The notes under the pieces: model-generated
Databases searched by the model: none
The model's input: the letters and a program-made list of their open reading frames with translations, nothing else
Told to the model about the DNA's origin: nothing
Translations under genes and position numbers: made by a program
Shown here: positions 1 through 7,339 of the stretch, in pieces
How the letters are laid out: every line of letters starts with the position of its first letter
How positions within the stretch are numbered: position 1 is the stretch's first letter
From: JAHJDO01 sp964437505
Lineage (GTDB): Bacteria > JAHJDO01
Reading direction: 5' to 3'
Length of the DNA stretch: 23,049 bases
NCBI GenBank assembly: GCA_964437505.1
Contig: CAYTGU010000018.1
Coordinates: 1 to 23,049, forward strand

Positions 1-109
1 ATACTGCCAGTCCTCCATATTCTGTTCCTAAATGAGAATGATAATCTGTTCCATAGAATAAAACCTCCTGACAATTTTCTTTTAAAGCAACTCCAAATAT
101 TCCATCCAT
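1..109 (-). CDS. Amidophosphoribosyltransferase-like protein, N-terminal 36 codons (runs off the window)
   Basis: The visible N-terminus starts MDGIFGVALKENCQ and continues with a GTDYHSHLGT block. This matches the start of class II (Ntn-type) glutamine amidotransferases of the PurF kind, which begin purine synthesis by transferring ammonia to PRPP. The ATG at 109 has a good ribosome site (AAGGAG, about 9 bases upstream), so the start looks real. In catalytic members residue 2 is the cysteine exposed after removal of Met1; here it is Asp. From memory, some PurF-like paralogues with the same GTDYHSHLGT block also lack this cysteine, so this may be a recognised glutaminase-dead subgroup rather than a mutation. 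The PRPP-binding half is outside the window, so the assignment rests on only 36 residues. Confidence 0.6.
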   Translation of the reverse strand, partial: MDGIFGVALKENCQEVLFYGTDYHSHLGTEYGGLAV

Positions 110-146
110 TTTCTATGCTCCTTATGATTCTCAATTATTTTTAAAA

Positions 147-1127
147 TTATCCCAACAAATTCAATATCACCTTAATCATTATATCCTTTTCGGATGCTTT
201 ACTGGCTGCAATCATAAGTGTTAAGGCTACAAGCGTATTATCATCAATTCGTTTATCTCCATCTTTACGGATCAAAAGTCCGTTGCCTTGCAAGAAGCAA
301 ATAAAAAGTGCTGCTGCAATACGTTTATTTCCATCCACAAAACTGTGATTTTTAGTAACAAAATATAATAAATGAGCTGCTTTATCCTCAACAGTTGAAT
401 AAAGATCTGTTCCGTCAAATGTTTGATAAACTGTTTCAATTGAACTTTTGAAACTTTTGTCTTTTTCCTGTCCAACAAATGCTGAATCTTTAAATTTTTG
501 CTTCATAGCTTCAATAATTTTTCTGGCTTCTTCATAGGTAATCTTAAATTTTGACTGTTTTGTTCCTTTCGGCACAGAAAGCCGTTCGTGATCAAAATCA
601 TCTAGGATATCAAGCGCATGTGAATATTCGGTTATTACCTGAATAAGCCCTTTTGTTTCACTTGAAACTGCTTCAATCTGAATAACGTTGCCCAAAAGTC
701 TTAACGATTTCTGTAATTCCTGATATTTATGTTGGGCAGACTTTAATCGTTTCTTATTGATTGTATATCCGTCAACTAAATGCTGCTTAAGCACATTTGT
801 TGCCCAGATTCTAAATTGGGTGCCGCAATGGGATTTTACACGATAACCAACAGAGATAATAACATCTAAATTATAAAACTCCACATCCCTTTCTACTTGT
901 CTTCCACCTTCGATTTGAACTATTCGGAATTTCCGAATAGTTGAATTTTTATCCAGTTCTCTCTCTTTATAAATATTTTTAATATGCTCGTTTATTGTTG
1001 GAATTCCTTTTTCAAAAAGGATAGCCATCTGCTTTTGTGTAAGCCAGACAGTTTCTTTTTCCAGCCTGACCTCAACCTTATTCTTATATACTATTACCTG
1101 TCCTTTAGACAAATCCATAACGCTCAT
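147..1127 (-). CDS. RhuM-family protein fused to a Fic/Doc domain
   Basis: This 326-residue protein has two recognisable parts. Residues 1-130 match the RhuM family (virulence-associated, phage-like DNA-binding type), with blocks such as VWLTQKQMAILF, NSTIRKFRIVQ, YNLDVIISVGYRV and QFRIWATNVLKQHL. Residues 190-326 form a Fic/Doc domain with the active-site motif HSFVDGNKRIAAALF at 261-275, including the catalytic His and the GNKR anion loop. Fic enzymes transfer AMP or phosphate to target proteins; Doc-type members with NKR can act as kinases on EF-Tu. Which reaction applies here is unknown. No separate antitoxin gene is adjacent, so the RhuM half may be the control domain (inference). Met4, at 1118, is an alternative start; neither start has a strong ribosome site. 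A 12-bp-arm palindrome lies inside the gene at 918-942. Confidence 0.8.
   Translation of the reverse strand: MSVMDLSKGQVIVYKNKVEVRLEKETVWLTQKQMAILFEKGIPTINEHIKNIYKERELDKNSTIRKFRIVQIEGGRQVERDVEFYNLDVIISVGYRVKSHCGTQFRIWATNVLKQHLVDGYTINKKRLKSAQHKYQELQKSLRLLGNVIQIEAVSSETKGLIQVITEYSHALDILDDFDHERLSVPKGTKQSKFKITYEEARKIIEAMKQKFKDSAFVGQEKDKSFKSSIETVYQTFDGTDLYSTVEDKAAHLLYFVTKNHSFVDGNKRIAAALFICFLQGNGLLIRKDGDKRIDDNTLVALTLMIAASKASEKDIMIKVILNLLG
918..942. repeat. 25-bp near-perfect palindrome inside the RhuM-Fic gene
   Basis: AACTATTCGGAA and TTCCGAATAGTT are perfect 12-base inverted arms separated by one T. The palindrome lies in the codons for the RhuM block STIRKFRIVQ, so it may partly reflect codon choice in a conserved stretch. 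It could also be an autoregulatory binding site or an mRNA hairpin. Confidence 0.6.
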
Positions 1128-1150
1128 CTTATGTTATACTTTATTTGTTT

Positions 1151-1273
1151 TTAAATCTTCCTTTGCCACCACTTTTCTGTATAAAATTTTCGAAGAGACC
1201 ATTTTGCAGCCAAATAGGATGCTAAGATTGCAGTGACGGTTACAGGTAATGCTTCTAATAAAAATTCGGTCAT
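1151..1273 (-). pseudogene. 40-codon remnant of a membrane-anchored protein
   Basis: This short frame encodes MTEFLLEALPVTVTAILAS, then a basic region and FYTEKWWQRKI before a TAA stop. It has an N-terminal hydrophobic segment (about residues 3-24) followed by the pattern K(F)xxEKWWxRK. I associate that pattern with the start of longer anchored proteins of unknown function that continue KAEAYxxI. Here a stop follows WWQRKI directly, so it looks like the intact front of a gene that has lost its body. The ATG at 1273 has a modest AGGA site upstream. The stop is 23 bases before the RhuM-Fic start. It could instead be a genuine small membrane protein. Confidence 0.45.
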
Positions 1274-1375
1274 ATTATTTTTTCCTGTACAACGCCAAAG
1301 TCTGGCTTATTCGATTTCACAGTGCTACTTATTTAGACTTTTATCATAACTGTTTCTTGCACATATACTTATTCA

Positions 1376-1858
1376 TTAGAGGTCATTTTTATAATATTCA
1401 GGAGAGAGAAGTCCATCTTTTTTCATTGACCTTGCAAGTAACGCGGCAACTTCGTTCATTGCATTCTGTGGAGATTTGCGTGTAGCCCACCCTGACCAAG
1501 TCCATACTTGCTGATTTAAAGAATTGTATAAGGTAGCTTCAACCTCAACCATTGTTTGATAGTTAGTTGTTGGATATCCACTAATAAAATCATATCCAGA
1601 AGATTGATAACCAGTTGATCGAATAAGCCGGAAATGGAGCTTATACGGCATATCATCATAAAGACAGACAATTTGATATCGAGCATGTGCATTTATTTGG
1701 AGAGGTACATATTTTTGGACAATAGACTTCCAAAAAGGTGAATCAGTTATTTCTGCAACAAGTCTAATCTGTGTGGTGGCACCCTCCGGTGCTGTTCGAA
1801 TGTGGCTGCATCCGATAGCGCTGATAATCAACACGCTTATAATTAATAATTTTTTCAT
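1376..1858 (-). CDS. Predicted lipoprotein of unknown function
   Basis: This 160-residue protein has a classic lipoprotein signal: MKK, a hydrophobic core, and a lipobox ending in IGC with the lipidated cysteine at residue 17. The mature part has SPFWKSIVQKY, a tyrosine/serine-rich stretch (STGYQSSGYDF) and WTWSGWATRKSP near the C-terminus, which suggests a small beta-rich periplasmic protein. I do not recognise the family. It is probably transcribed alone: a good promoter (1898-1926) and an AAGGAG ribosome site lie just upstream, and the neighbouring genes on both sides appear degraded. The intact reading frame and its own signals argue that it is functional. Confidence 0.7.
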   Translation of the reverse strand: MKKLLIISVLIISAIGCSHIRTAPEGATTQIRLVAEITDSPFWKSIVQKYVPLQINAHARYQIVCLYDDMPYKLHFRLIRSTGYQSSGYDFISGYPTTNYQTMVEVEATLYNSLNQQVWTWSGWATRKSPQNAMNEVAALLARSMKKDGLLSPEYYKNDL

Positions 1859-1897
1859 AATAGCTCCTTCATTTCAGTTTGTTGTTACTTTAATGCT

Positions 1898-1926
1898 ACT
1901 ATACTTAAAATTGCATAAAACCTCAA
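1898..1926 (-). promoter_or_regulatory. Sigma-70-type promoter for the lipoprotein gene
   Basis: On the minus strand TTGAGG (1926-1921) is followed by a 17-base spacer and TATAGT (1903-1898). That is four of six and five of six matches to the consensus. The leader of about 35 bases carries an AAGGAG ribosome site before the ATG at 1858. The promoter lies inside the open but apparently non-coding tail of the ORF6N pseudogene. Confidence 0.5.
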
Positions 1927-1970
1927 TAAAAACAGGCAAAAGGTAGTACTGCAATACCGCCTATTATTAA

Positions 1971-2090
1971 GGGCACAAAATATTGTGCCCCTATTGGATT
2001 CCCCGATCAAGTCGGAGAATGACGAATGAGATTGCCACGTCGTCCTCCCGAAAGCTTTCGGGACATTCGGGACTCCTCGTAATGACATTT
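1971..2090. repeat. Dispersed palindromic repeat element
   Basis: This stretch has no coding character. It contains an 18-base perfect palindrome, TCCCGAAAGCTTTCGGGA (2046-2063), flanked by GTCATTACGAGGAG-like and CGTGGCAATCTC-like blocks when read on the minus strand. It ends with a hairpin, GGGCACAA-N4-TTGTGCCC (1971-1990). Blocks of this kind occur as high-copy intergenic repeats in many environmental genomes (recollection). The terminal hairpin recurs at 16992-17011. The element interrupts the ORF6N gene. Confidence 0.6.
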
Positions 2091-2383
2091 TTGTTGCGAG
2101 TTCCACCCAACCCGATGTTCCAGAATGGAATATCAAGTTTTTAAACTCTTCTTTGTTTAATCGAAACATAAAATCATCAAGGAAACGATCTAGATTCCTG
2201 CTTACAGCCTTATTTAAATTTCCTGTTGTCACTTCATAAAGCAAAGCTAAATCTTTATCCAGCATTACTTTCTTTCCTCTAATCAAGAATATCTTTTTCT
2301 CAATTCTTTCTTGTAGAACTAAAGCCGAACTTACAGCTTCTTTCTTATTTTTCATAATGTTCCCAATCTTTAATTTACTATTA

Positions 2384-5300
2384 TTATCTGACTCTAGTAA
2401 GTTCCTTGAGATAATCCTGAATTGATTTTGGTGAACTTTTAGTTTTGGATACAGATTCAATCCCTTCAACACTGGCCTCTGCAGCTGTTATCGAAGTAAT
2501 ATAGGGGATCCTGTGCTGTATTGCAGTTCTGCGAATATAACTGTCGTCATGTTTCCCGCTACGTCCAACAGGTGTATTGATAATAAGATTGATCTCTTTG
2601 TTTTTAACTGCATCGGTTATATTTGGTCTTCCTTCATGTAGTTTTTTTATTTCTGTATTTTGTATGTCGTTCTCTTTTAAAAATCCAGCTGTGCCTTTTG
2701 TAGCATAAATATTAAAACCAAGTTTCTTAATCCGCTGAGCAATGGGAATCAAAAAAGGTTTGTCTTTATCAGCTATTGTCAAAAGCATATTACCTTTAAG
2801 CGGAAGCTTTGAACCGGCTGCTTCTGCTGCCTTATAAAAAGCAAGTCCGAATGTATCGCCGATTCCCATAACCTCTCCTGTAGCTCTCATCTCCGGACCT
2901 AGTAAGGGATCTACTTCCGGAAACATATTAAATGGGAAAACCGCTTCTTTAACGGCTACATAAGGAAGCTTGCAAGGTTTTAGTTCAGGGAAATCCCTGA
3001 TCTTCTTACCAAGCATTATTTGAGTTGCTATATGGGCTATGGGAATGCCTGTTACTTTAGAAACTACCGGAACTGTGCGTGAAGCTCTTGGATTAGCCTC
3101 CAGTATATAAACCTTATCATTACATATTGCGTATTGAATATTCATTAAACCTACAACATTTAATTCTTTTGCAATTGCTGAGGTATGCTTCTCTATTATA
3201 TTTAAGTGCTCTTTTTTTATAGTTCTTGATGGTATAGCACATGCAGAATCGCCTGAATGAACACCGGCTAATTCTATATGTTCCATAACAGATGCTATAA
3301 ATGTATTCTCCCCATCAGAAACAGCATCAACTTCTGCCTCTACAGCCTGCTCAAGAAATCTGTCAATAAGCATTGGATGCTCTGGACTAACATGAATAGC
3401 TTCAATAGCGTAATCACGTAGCATGGCTTCATCATAAAGAATTTGCATTCCACGGCCTCCCAACACATAAGATGGGCGTACCATAAGAGGGAATCCTATC
3501 TTCTTAGCGGTTATAAGCGCTTCATCTAATGAACGCGCTATCCCGCTATCCGGCTGTGGAATATTAAGAGCAATCATTTTTTCTCTAAAACGCTCTCTAT
3601 CCTCTGCAAGATGTATGCTTTCAGGAGTTGTCCCAAGAATTTTTACACCGTTATTCTTTAATTCCTGAGCAATATTCAGAGGGGTCTGTCCGCCAAACTG
3701 AACAATAACACCTTCTGGTTTCTCCTTTTCGTAAATTGTGAGTACGTCTTCAACTGTTAAAGGTTCAAAATAAAGCTTGTTTGAAGTGTCATAATCAGTA
3801 GATACGGTTTCAGGATTACAGTTAACCATAATTGACTCATATCCTTCATCCCGCAAAGCAAAAGCTGCGTGTACACACGTATAATCGAATTCAATGCCCT
3901 GCCCGATTCTATTAGGTCCGCCGCCTAAAATCATTATCTTCTTTTTTGATGATACAGGCACTGCGTCTTTCCCGTTGTAAGTGGAATAATAATAAGCAGC
4001 ATTCTTTACTCCGCTTACAGGGACAGCCTCAAAGCATCCGCATTTACCTATGACGATTCTTTTTTGTCTGACCTCCTTTTCGCTTACTTCAAAAAGACCT
4101 GCCAAATATTTATCTGAAAATCCCCACTCCTTTGCTTTAGCCAATTTCCCGTCAGGAAGATTTTTCCACGTGTTTCTAATTAATTCTTTCTCGAATTCTA
4201 CAAGTTCTTTCATCTCTTTAATAAACCAGCGTCCGATATGGGTCATTTGAAAGAGTTCTTCAACTCTCATACCCTTACGCAGTGCCTCATACATCAGGAA
4301 AACACGTTCGCTGGAAGGTGTTGCTAATTTCTCTTTTAGTCTTTCAAGAGAAAGTGTTTTAAAGTTCTTAGCCCCGCCAAGCCCACATCTGTTTATCTCA
4401 AGAGAGCGGATAGCTTTTTGGAAGGCTTCCTTATATGTCTTTCCTATGCTCATTACTTCACCTACAGCCTTCATCTGTGTTCCAAGTATATCCTTTGCTC
4501 CCGGAAACTTTTCAAAAGCCCAACGCGCAAATTTAATTACTATATACTCTCCGCTGGGTTCATATTTCTCAAGAGTTCCTTTCTTCCAGTATGGAATCTC
4601 ATCCAGTGTAATACCAACGGCAAGCTTTGTGGAAATACGAGCTATTGGGAATCCAGTCGCTTTAGATGCAAGAGCAGATGAACGCGATGTTCTTGGATTG
4701 ATCTCTATCACTACTAATCTGTCATCCTTAAGATTATGCGCAAGCTGAACATTTGTACCGCCTATAACACCAATAGCATCAACAATCTTATAAGAAATAT
4801 CCTGCATACGCTTCTGTAAAGCTTGCGGGACTGTGAGCATAGGCGCAGAGCAGAAGCTGTCCCCTGTGTGTATGCCCATAGCATCAATATTTTCAATAAA
4901 ACAGACTGTAATCTTCTGATTTTTCTGATCCCTTACAACCTCAAGCTCTAATTCCTCCCATCCCAAAACGGATTCTTCAACCAGGACCTGATGTACAAGA
5001 CTTACTGCAAGACCTCTCGTTACAATAGTTTTCAGCTCTTCTACATTAAAGGCAATTCCTCCTCCTGTTCCGCCTAATGTATAAGCAGGTCGCAATACAA
5101 CAGGATATCCAAGTTTCTCTACTATATTTTCTGCTTCCTCCACAGAATAACATGGCTCAGATTTAGGAAGAGATATACCCAATTTATTCATTGTCTTCTT
5201 AAATACAATCCTGTCTTCTCCACGCTCAATAGCGTCTGCTTTAACGCCAATGAGTTCAACTCCATATCTTTTCAATACTCCTGAACTGTAAAGGCTGGAT

Positions 5301-5596
5301 GCAAGATTAAGTCCTGTCTGCCCTCCTAAGTTAGGAAGAAGCGCATCCGGTTTTTCCTTCTTGATAATTTCTTCAAGGCTTTCTACAGTAAGCGGCTCTA
5401 TGTATGTTTTGTCAGCTGTGTCAGGGTCTGTCATGATAGTAGCAGGATTAGAATTTACAAGCACCACTTCATACCCTTCTTCCTTAAGCGCTTTACATGC
5501 TTGAGTGCCTGAATAGTCAAACTCACAAGCCTGACCTATAATTATAGGTCCGGAACCTATAATCAGGATTTTGTGTATATCTGTTCTTTTGGGCAT
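2384..5596 (-). CDS. carB: Carbamoyl-phosphate synthase large subunit
   Basis: This is a full-length 1070-residue CarB. It makes carbamoyl phosphate from bicarbonate, two ATP and ammonia supplied by the glutaminase subunit CarA. The two homologous halves are clear. The first starts KILIIGSGPIIIGQACEFDYSG, with NSNPATIMTDPDTAD and an ATP-grasp domain (about 128-330). The second starts with GGGPNRIGQGIEFDYT near residue 555, followed by the second ATP-grasp domain (about 670-860). Residues 930-1070 are the MGS-like allosteric domain. carA is not in the window. The gene is 39 bases downstream of a glutamate dehydrogenase and on the same strand as pyrBI and the argF-like gene, which use its product. 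The NSNPATIMTDPDTA segment has a 44-bp near-copy at 8706-8749. Confidence 0.97.
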   Translation of the reverse strand: MPKRTDIHKILIIGSGPIIIGQACEFDYSGTQACKALKEEGYEVVLVNSNPATIMTDPDTADKTYIEPLTVESLEEIIKKEKPDALLPNLGGQTGLNLASSLYSSGVLKRYGVELIGVKADAIERGEDRIVFKKTMNKLGISLPKSEPCYSVEEAENIVEKLGYPVVLRPAYTLGGTGGGIAFNVEELKTIVTRGLAVSLVHQVLVEESVLGWEELELEVVRDQKNQKITVCFIENIDAMGIHTGDSFCSAPMLTVPQALQKRMQDISYKIVDAIGVIGGTNVQLAHNLKDDRLVVIEINPRTSRSSALASKATGFPIARISTKLAVGITLDEIPYWKKGTLEKYEPSGEYIVIKFARWAFEKFPGAKDILGTQMKAVGEVMSIGKTYKEAFQKAIRSLEINRCGLGGAKNFKTLSLERLKEKLATPSSERVFLMYEALRKGMRVEELFQMTHIGRWFIKEMKELVEFEKELIRNTWKNLPDGKLAKAKEWGFSDKYLAGLFEVSEKEVRQKRIVIGKCGCFEAVPVSGVKNAAYYYSTYNGKDAVPVSSKKKIMILGGGPNRIGQGIEFDYTCVHAAFALRDEGYESIMVNCNPETVSTDYDTSNKLYFEPLTVEDVLTIYEKEKPEGVIVQFGGQTPLNIAQELKNNGVKILGTTPESIHLAEDRERFREKMIALNIPQPDSGIARSLDEALITAKKIGFPLMVRPSYVLGGRGMQILYDEAMLRDYAIEAIHVSPEHPMLIDRFLEQAVEAEVDAVSDGENTFIASVMEHIELAGVHSGDSACAIPSRTIKKEHLNIIEKHTSAIAKELNVVGLMNIQYAICNDKVYILEANPRASRTVPVVSKVTGIPIAHIATQIMLGKKIRDFPELKPCKLPYVAVKEAVFPFNMFPEVDPLLGPEMRATGEVMGIGDTFGLAFYKAAEAAGSKLPLKGNMLLTIADKDKPFLIPIAQRIKKLGFNIYATKGTAGFLKENDIQNTEIKKLHEGRPNITDAVKNKEINLIINTPVGRSGKHDDSYIRRTAIQHRIPYITSITAAEASVEGIESVSKTKSSPKSIQDYLKELTRVR

Positions 5597-5635
5597 GAAA
5601 TAACTTCTACTTTCTTTTATTTATGCAAGTTAAGT

Positions 5636-6883
5636 CTATGGATATAATCCTCTTATCTTTATAGCTTCTGCTACTCTGCCTACAGCAAGCATATATGCAG
5701 CCATTCTCATATCAACCCTTTCTTTTTCCGATATTGCCAGAACATCATAAAATGCCTTTGTCATAATATCTCTTAGTTTAAGGTTAACTTCTCTCTTACT
5801 CCAGAAGTAACTTTGTAATCCCTGTACCCATTCGAAATATGAGACAGTTACTCCGCCTGCATTTGCCAGAATGTCAGGAACTACATAGATCTCTTTCTGT
5901 TTCAGTATATTATCTGCCTCAGGAGTTATAGGACCGTTAGCTGCTTCAATAATGATCTTTGATTTAATTTTCCCTGCATTGTTTTTTCTTATCTGTCCTT
6001 CTAAAGCAGCAGGTATCAAAACATCACATTTCAACTCCAGTAGATCCTTATTCTCTATAGAATCTGCATCCTTATATTTAATCACACTACCTGTGTCAGC
6101 AAAATGCTTACTAAGCTTTGTTATATCTAATCCTTGAGGATTATAGATGCTTCCATAAACATCACCAACGCCTATGATCTTGCATCCCTCCTTATAAAGC
6201 AATTCTGCAGTTGCTCTTCCAACATTGCCGTATCCTTGAATAACGATAGATGTATCCTCTATATCCATATTAAAATGCTTAAGTGTATTCAATGCTGTGT
6301 ACGTCACACCTCTTCCCGTAGCTTCTTCCCTCCCCTGAGAACCGCCTACAGATATCGGTTTCCCTGTTACTACACCGGGAACAACATAGCCTTTATCCAT
6401 ACTGTATGTATCCATTATCCATGCCATGATTTGAGGATTTGTATTCATATCGGGAGCTGGAATATCTTTTTCAGGACCTATTACCATTATTATTTCAGAA
6501 GTATATCTTCTTGCAAGTCTTTCTATCTCTCTTATTGACATCTTAGAAGGATCACAGATAACTCCGCCCTTTGAGCCACCGTATGGGATACCAACAACAG
6601 CGCACTTCCATGTCATAAGCATTGCTAATGCTTTGACTTCATCCAGAGTTACATCCTGATGGAATCTAATTCCGCCTTTAGCCGGCCCGCGATGTGTATT
6701 ATGCTGAACCCTGTAACCGGTAAACACCTCAAAACCACCATTATCCAATCTTACAGGAATAGAAACCGTTAACTCTCTCGCACATTTACTAAGTCTCTTA
6801 TGTGCTACTTCGTCCAGATTTACCTTTTCTGCTACGTTATCAAGAAGCTTTAAGGCATTGTGCCACAGATTAAACGCCATCAT
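5636..6883 (-). CDS. gdhA: Glutamate dehydrogenase (Glu/Leu/Phe/Val dehydrogenase family), copy 1
   Basis: This 415-residue protein catalyses reversible oxidative deamination of glutamate to 2-oxoglutarate and ammonia. It has the substrate-domain motifs GPAKGGIRFHQDV, WKCAVVGIPYGGSKGG and DIPAPDMNTNPQIMAW (the PAPD aspartate is catalytic), the Rossmann motif GYGNVG, and LANAGGVTVSYFEWVQ near the C-terminus. Length is normal for the hexameric NAD(P)-dependent class; I cannot fix the cofactor from sequence. Two adjacent ATGs (6883 and 6880) are possible starts, and the GGGG site upstream fits 6880 slightly better. The gene begins 16 bases after the PII gene and is followed by carB. A second, clearly divergent copy lies upstream. 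Confidence 0.93.
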   Translation of the reverse strand: MMAFNLWHNALKLLDNVAEKVNLDEVAHKRLSKCARELTVSIPVRLDNGGFEVFTGYRVQHNTHRGPAKGGIRFHQDVTLDEVKALAMLMTWKCAVVGIPYGGSKGGVICDPSKMSIREIERLARRYTSEIIMVIGPEKDIPAPDMNTNPQIMAWIMDTYSMDKGYVVPGVVTGKPISVGGSQGREEATGRGVTYTALNTLKHFNMDIEDTSIVIQGYGNVGRATAELLYKEGCKIIGVGDVYGSIYNPQGLDITKLSKHFADTGSVIKYKDADSIENKDLLELKCDVLIPAALEGQIRKNNAGKIKSKIIIEAANGPITPEADNILKQKEIYVVPDILANAGGVTVSYFEWVQGLQSYFWSKREVNLKLRDIMTKAFYDVLAISEKERVDMRMAAYMLAVGRVAEAIKIRGLYP

Positions 6884-6899
6884 TTATCCCCATTAGTTA

Positions 6900-7241
6900 T
6901 TATTCTATCGCACTTCTTCCTCTTTCTCTTGTCCTAACACGTAGTACGTCCTCAACAGGTAATACAAATATCTTGCCTGCGCCAATCTGCCCTGTTCTTG
7001 CAAGTCTTTGTATTACATCAATTATATCCTCAACCCTTTCCTCCTCAGTAACAATCTCTACTTTCACTTTTGGTAAAAAATTAATAGACTCATTACTTTT
7101 AACATTTTTCAGGTGCCCTTTTTGTTTTCCACAACCACTTACCTCAGTGATCGTCATTCCATCAATTGCTATTTCTCTGAAGCCTTCTTTTATCTCTTTT
7201 AATTTAAACGGCTGAACAATGCACTCTATTTTCTTTAACAT
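6900..7241 (-). CDS. glnB: PII-family nitrogen regulatory protein with an atypical T-loop
   Basis: This 113-residue protein belongs to the GlnB/GlnK family, trimeric sensors of ATP/ADP and 2-oxoglutarate. Conserved features include IVQPFKLKEI, GMTITEVSGCGKQKGH (the Gln used in ligand binding), FLPKVKVEIV, GAGKIFVLPVEDVLRVRTRERG and the RxR nucleotide contacts. The T-loop is unusual. Where E. coli GlnB has ELYRGAEYMVDF, this protein has KNVKSNESINF. It is one residue shorter and has no tyrosine at either position 46 or 51, so uridylylation at Tyr51 is not possible. Its place between two glutamate dehydrogenase genes suggests these are its targets (inference). It could equally act on an ammonium transporter encoded elsewhere. 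Confidence 0.92.
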   Translation of the reverse strand: MLKKIECIVQPFKLKEIKEGFREIAIDGMTITEVSGCGKQKGHLKNVKSNESINFLPKVKVEIVTEEERVEDIIDVIQRLARTGQIGAGKIFVLPVEDVLRVRTRERGRSAIE

Positions 7242-7294
7242 AACAATTTTCTTCCTTTATACTCTTGCGTATGGTATCAAATATTAGCTTAATG

Positions 7295-7310
7295 TCCAAA
7301 CAAGTTGCCA
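7295..7310 (-). promoter_or_regulatory. Possible sigma-54-like promoter upstream of the PII gene
   Basis: On the minus strand TGGCAA-N5-TTGGA (7310 to 7295) has the GG and TTG elements at the spacing of a -24/-12 promoter. The consensus is TGGCAC-N5-TTGCA. The key -12 GC is GG here, so the match is imperfect. It lies about 55 bases before the glnB ATG in a 98-base gap, where nitrogen control would be sensible. Confidence 0.2.
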
Positions 7311-7339
7311 TGACCGACTACATAGATAACGCCTTCTAG

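Larger units (their letters stand above)
1885..2355 (-). pseudogene. Truncated ORF6N-domain protein, disrupted by a frameshift and a repeat element
   Basis: From the ATG at 2355 the first 83 residues match the ORF6N domain (phage-antirepressor-like, DNA binding): IFLIRGKKVMLDKDLALLY, GNLNKAVSRNLDRFLDDFMF and LNKEEFKNLIFHSGTSGW. Family members then normally read GGTRK followed by PYAFTEQGVAML. Here the frame after Trp83 (2107) reads VELATK. The expected GGTR codons, GGTGGAACTCGC, are present one base out of frame at about 2094-2105. Immediately beyond, from about 2090, the sequence is a dispersed repeat, and the remaining half of the domain is absent. The open frame runs on to 1885 only by chance through repeat sequence. 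It lies 28 bases after carB, suggesting an insertion downstream of that operon that has since decayed. Confidence 0.65.

Noticed and set aside
1288..1305. Short GCCA/TGGC hairpin upstream of the small remnant gene.
   Set aside because: Four-base arms with no T-run are too weak to call a terminator or operator.
4418..4748. Two overlapping open frames antisense to carB.
   Set aside because: They lie wholly opposite a highly conserved coding region and show no ribosome site or recognisable protein.
6134..6538. 134-codon open frame antisense to gdh copy 1.
   Set aside because: It is Cys/Ile/Tyr-rich with no family resemblance and is explained by the codon bias of the gene on the other strand.
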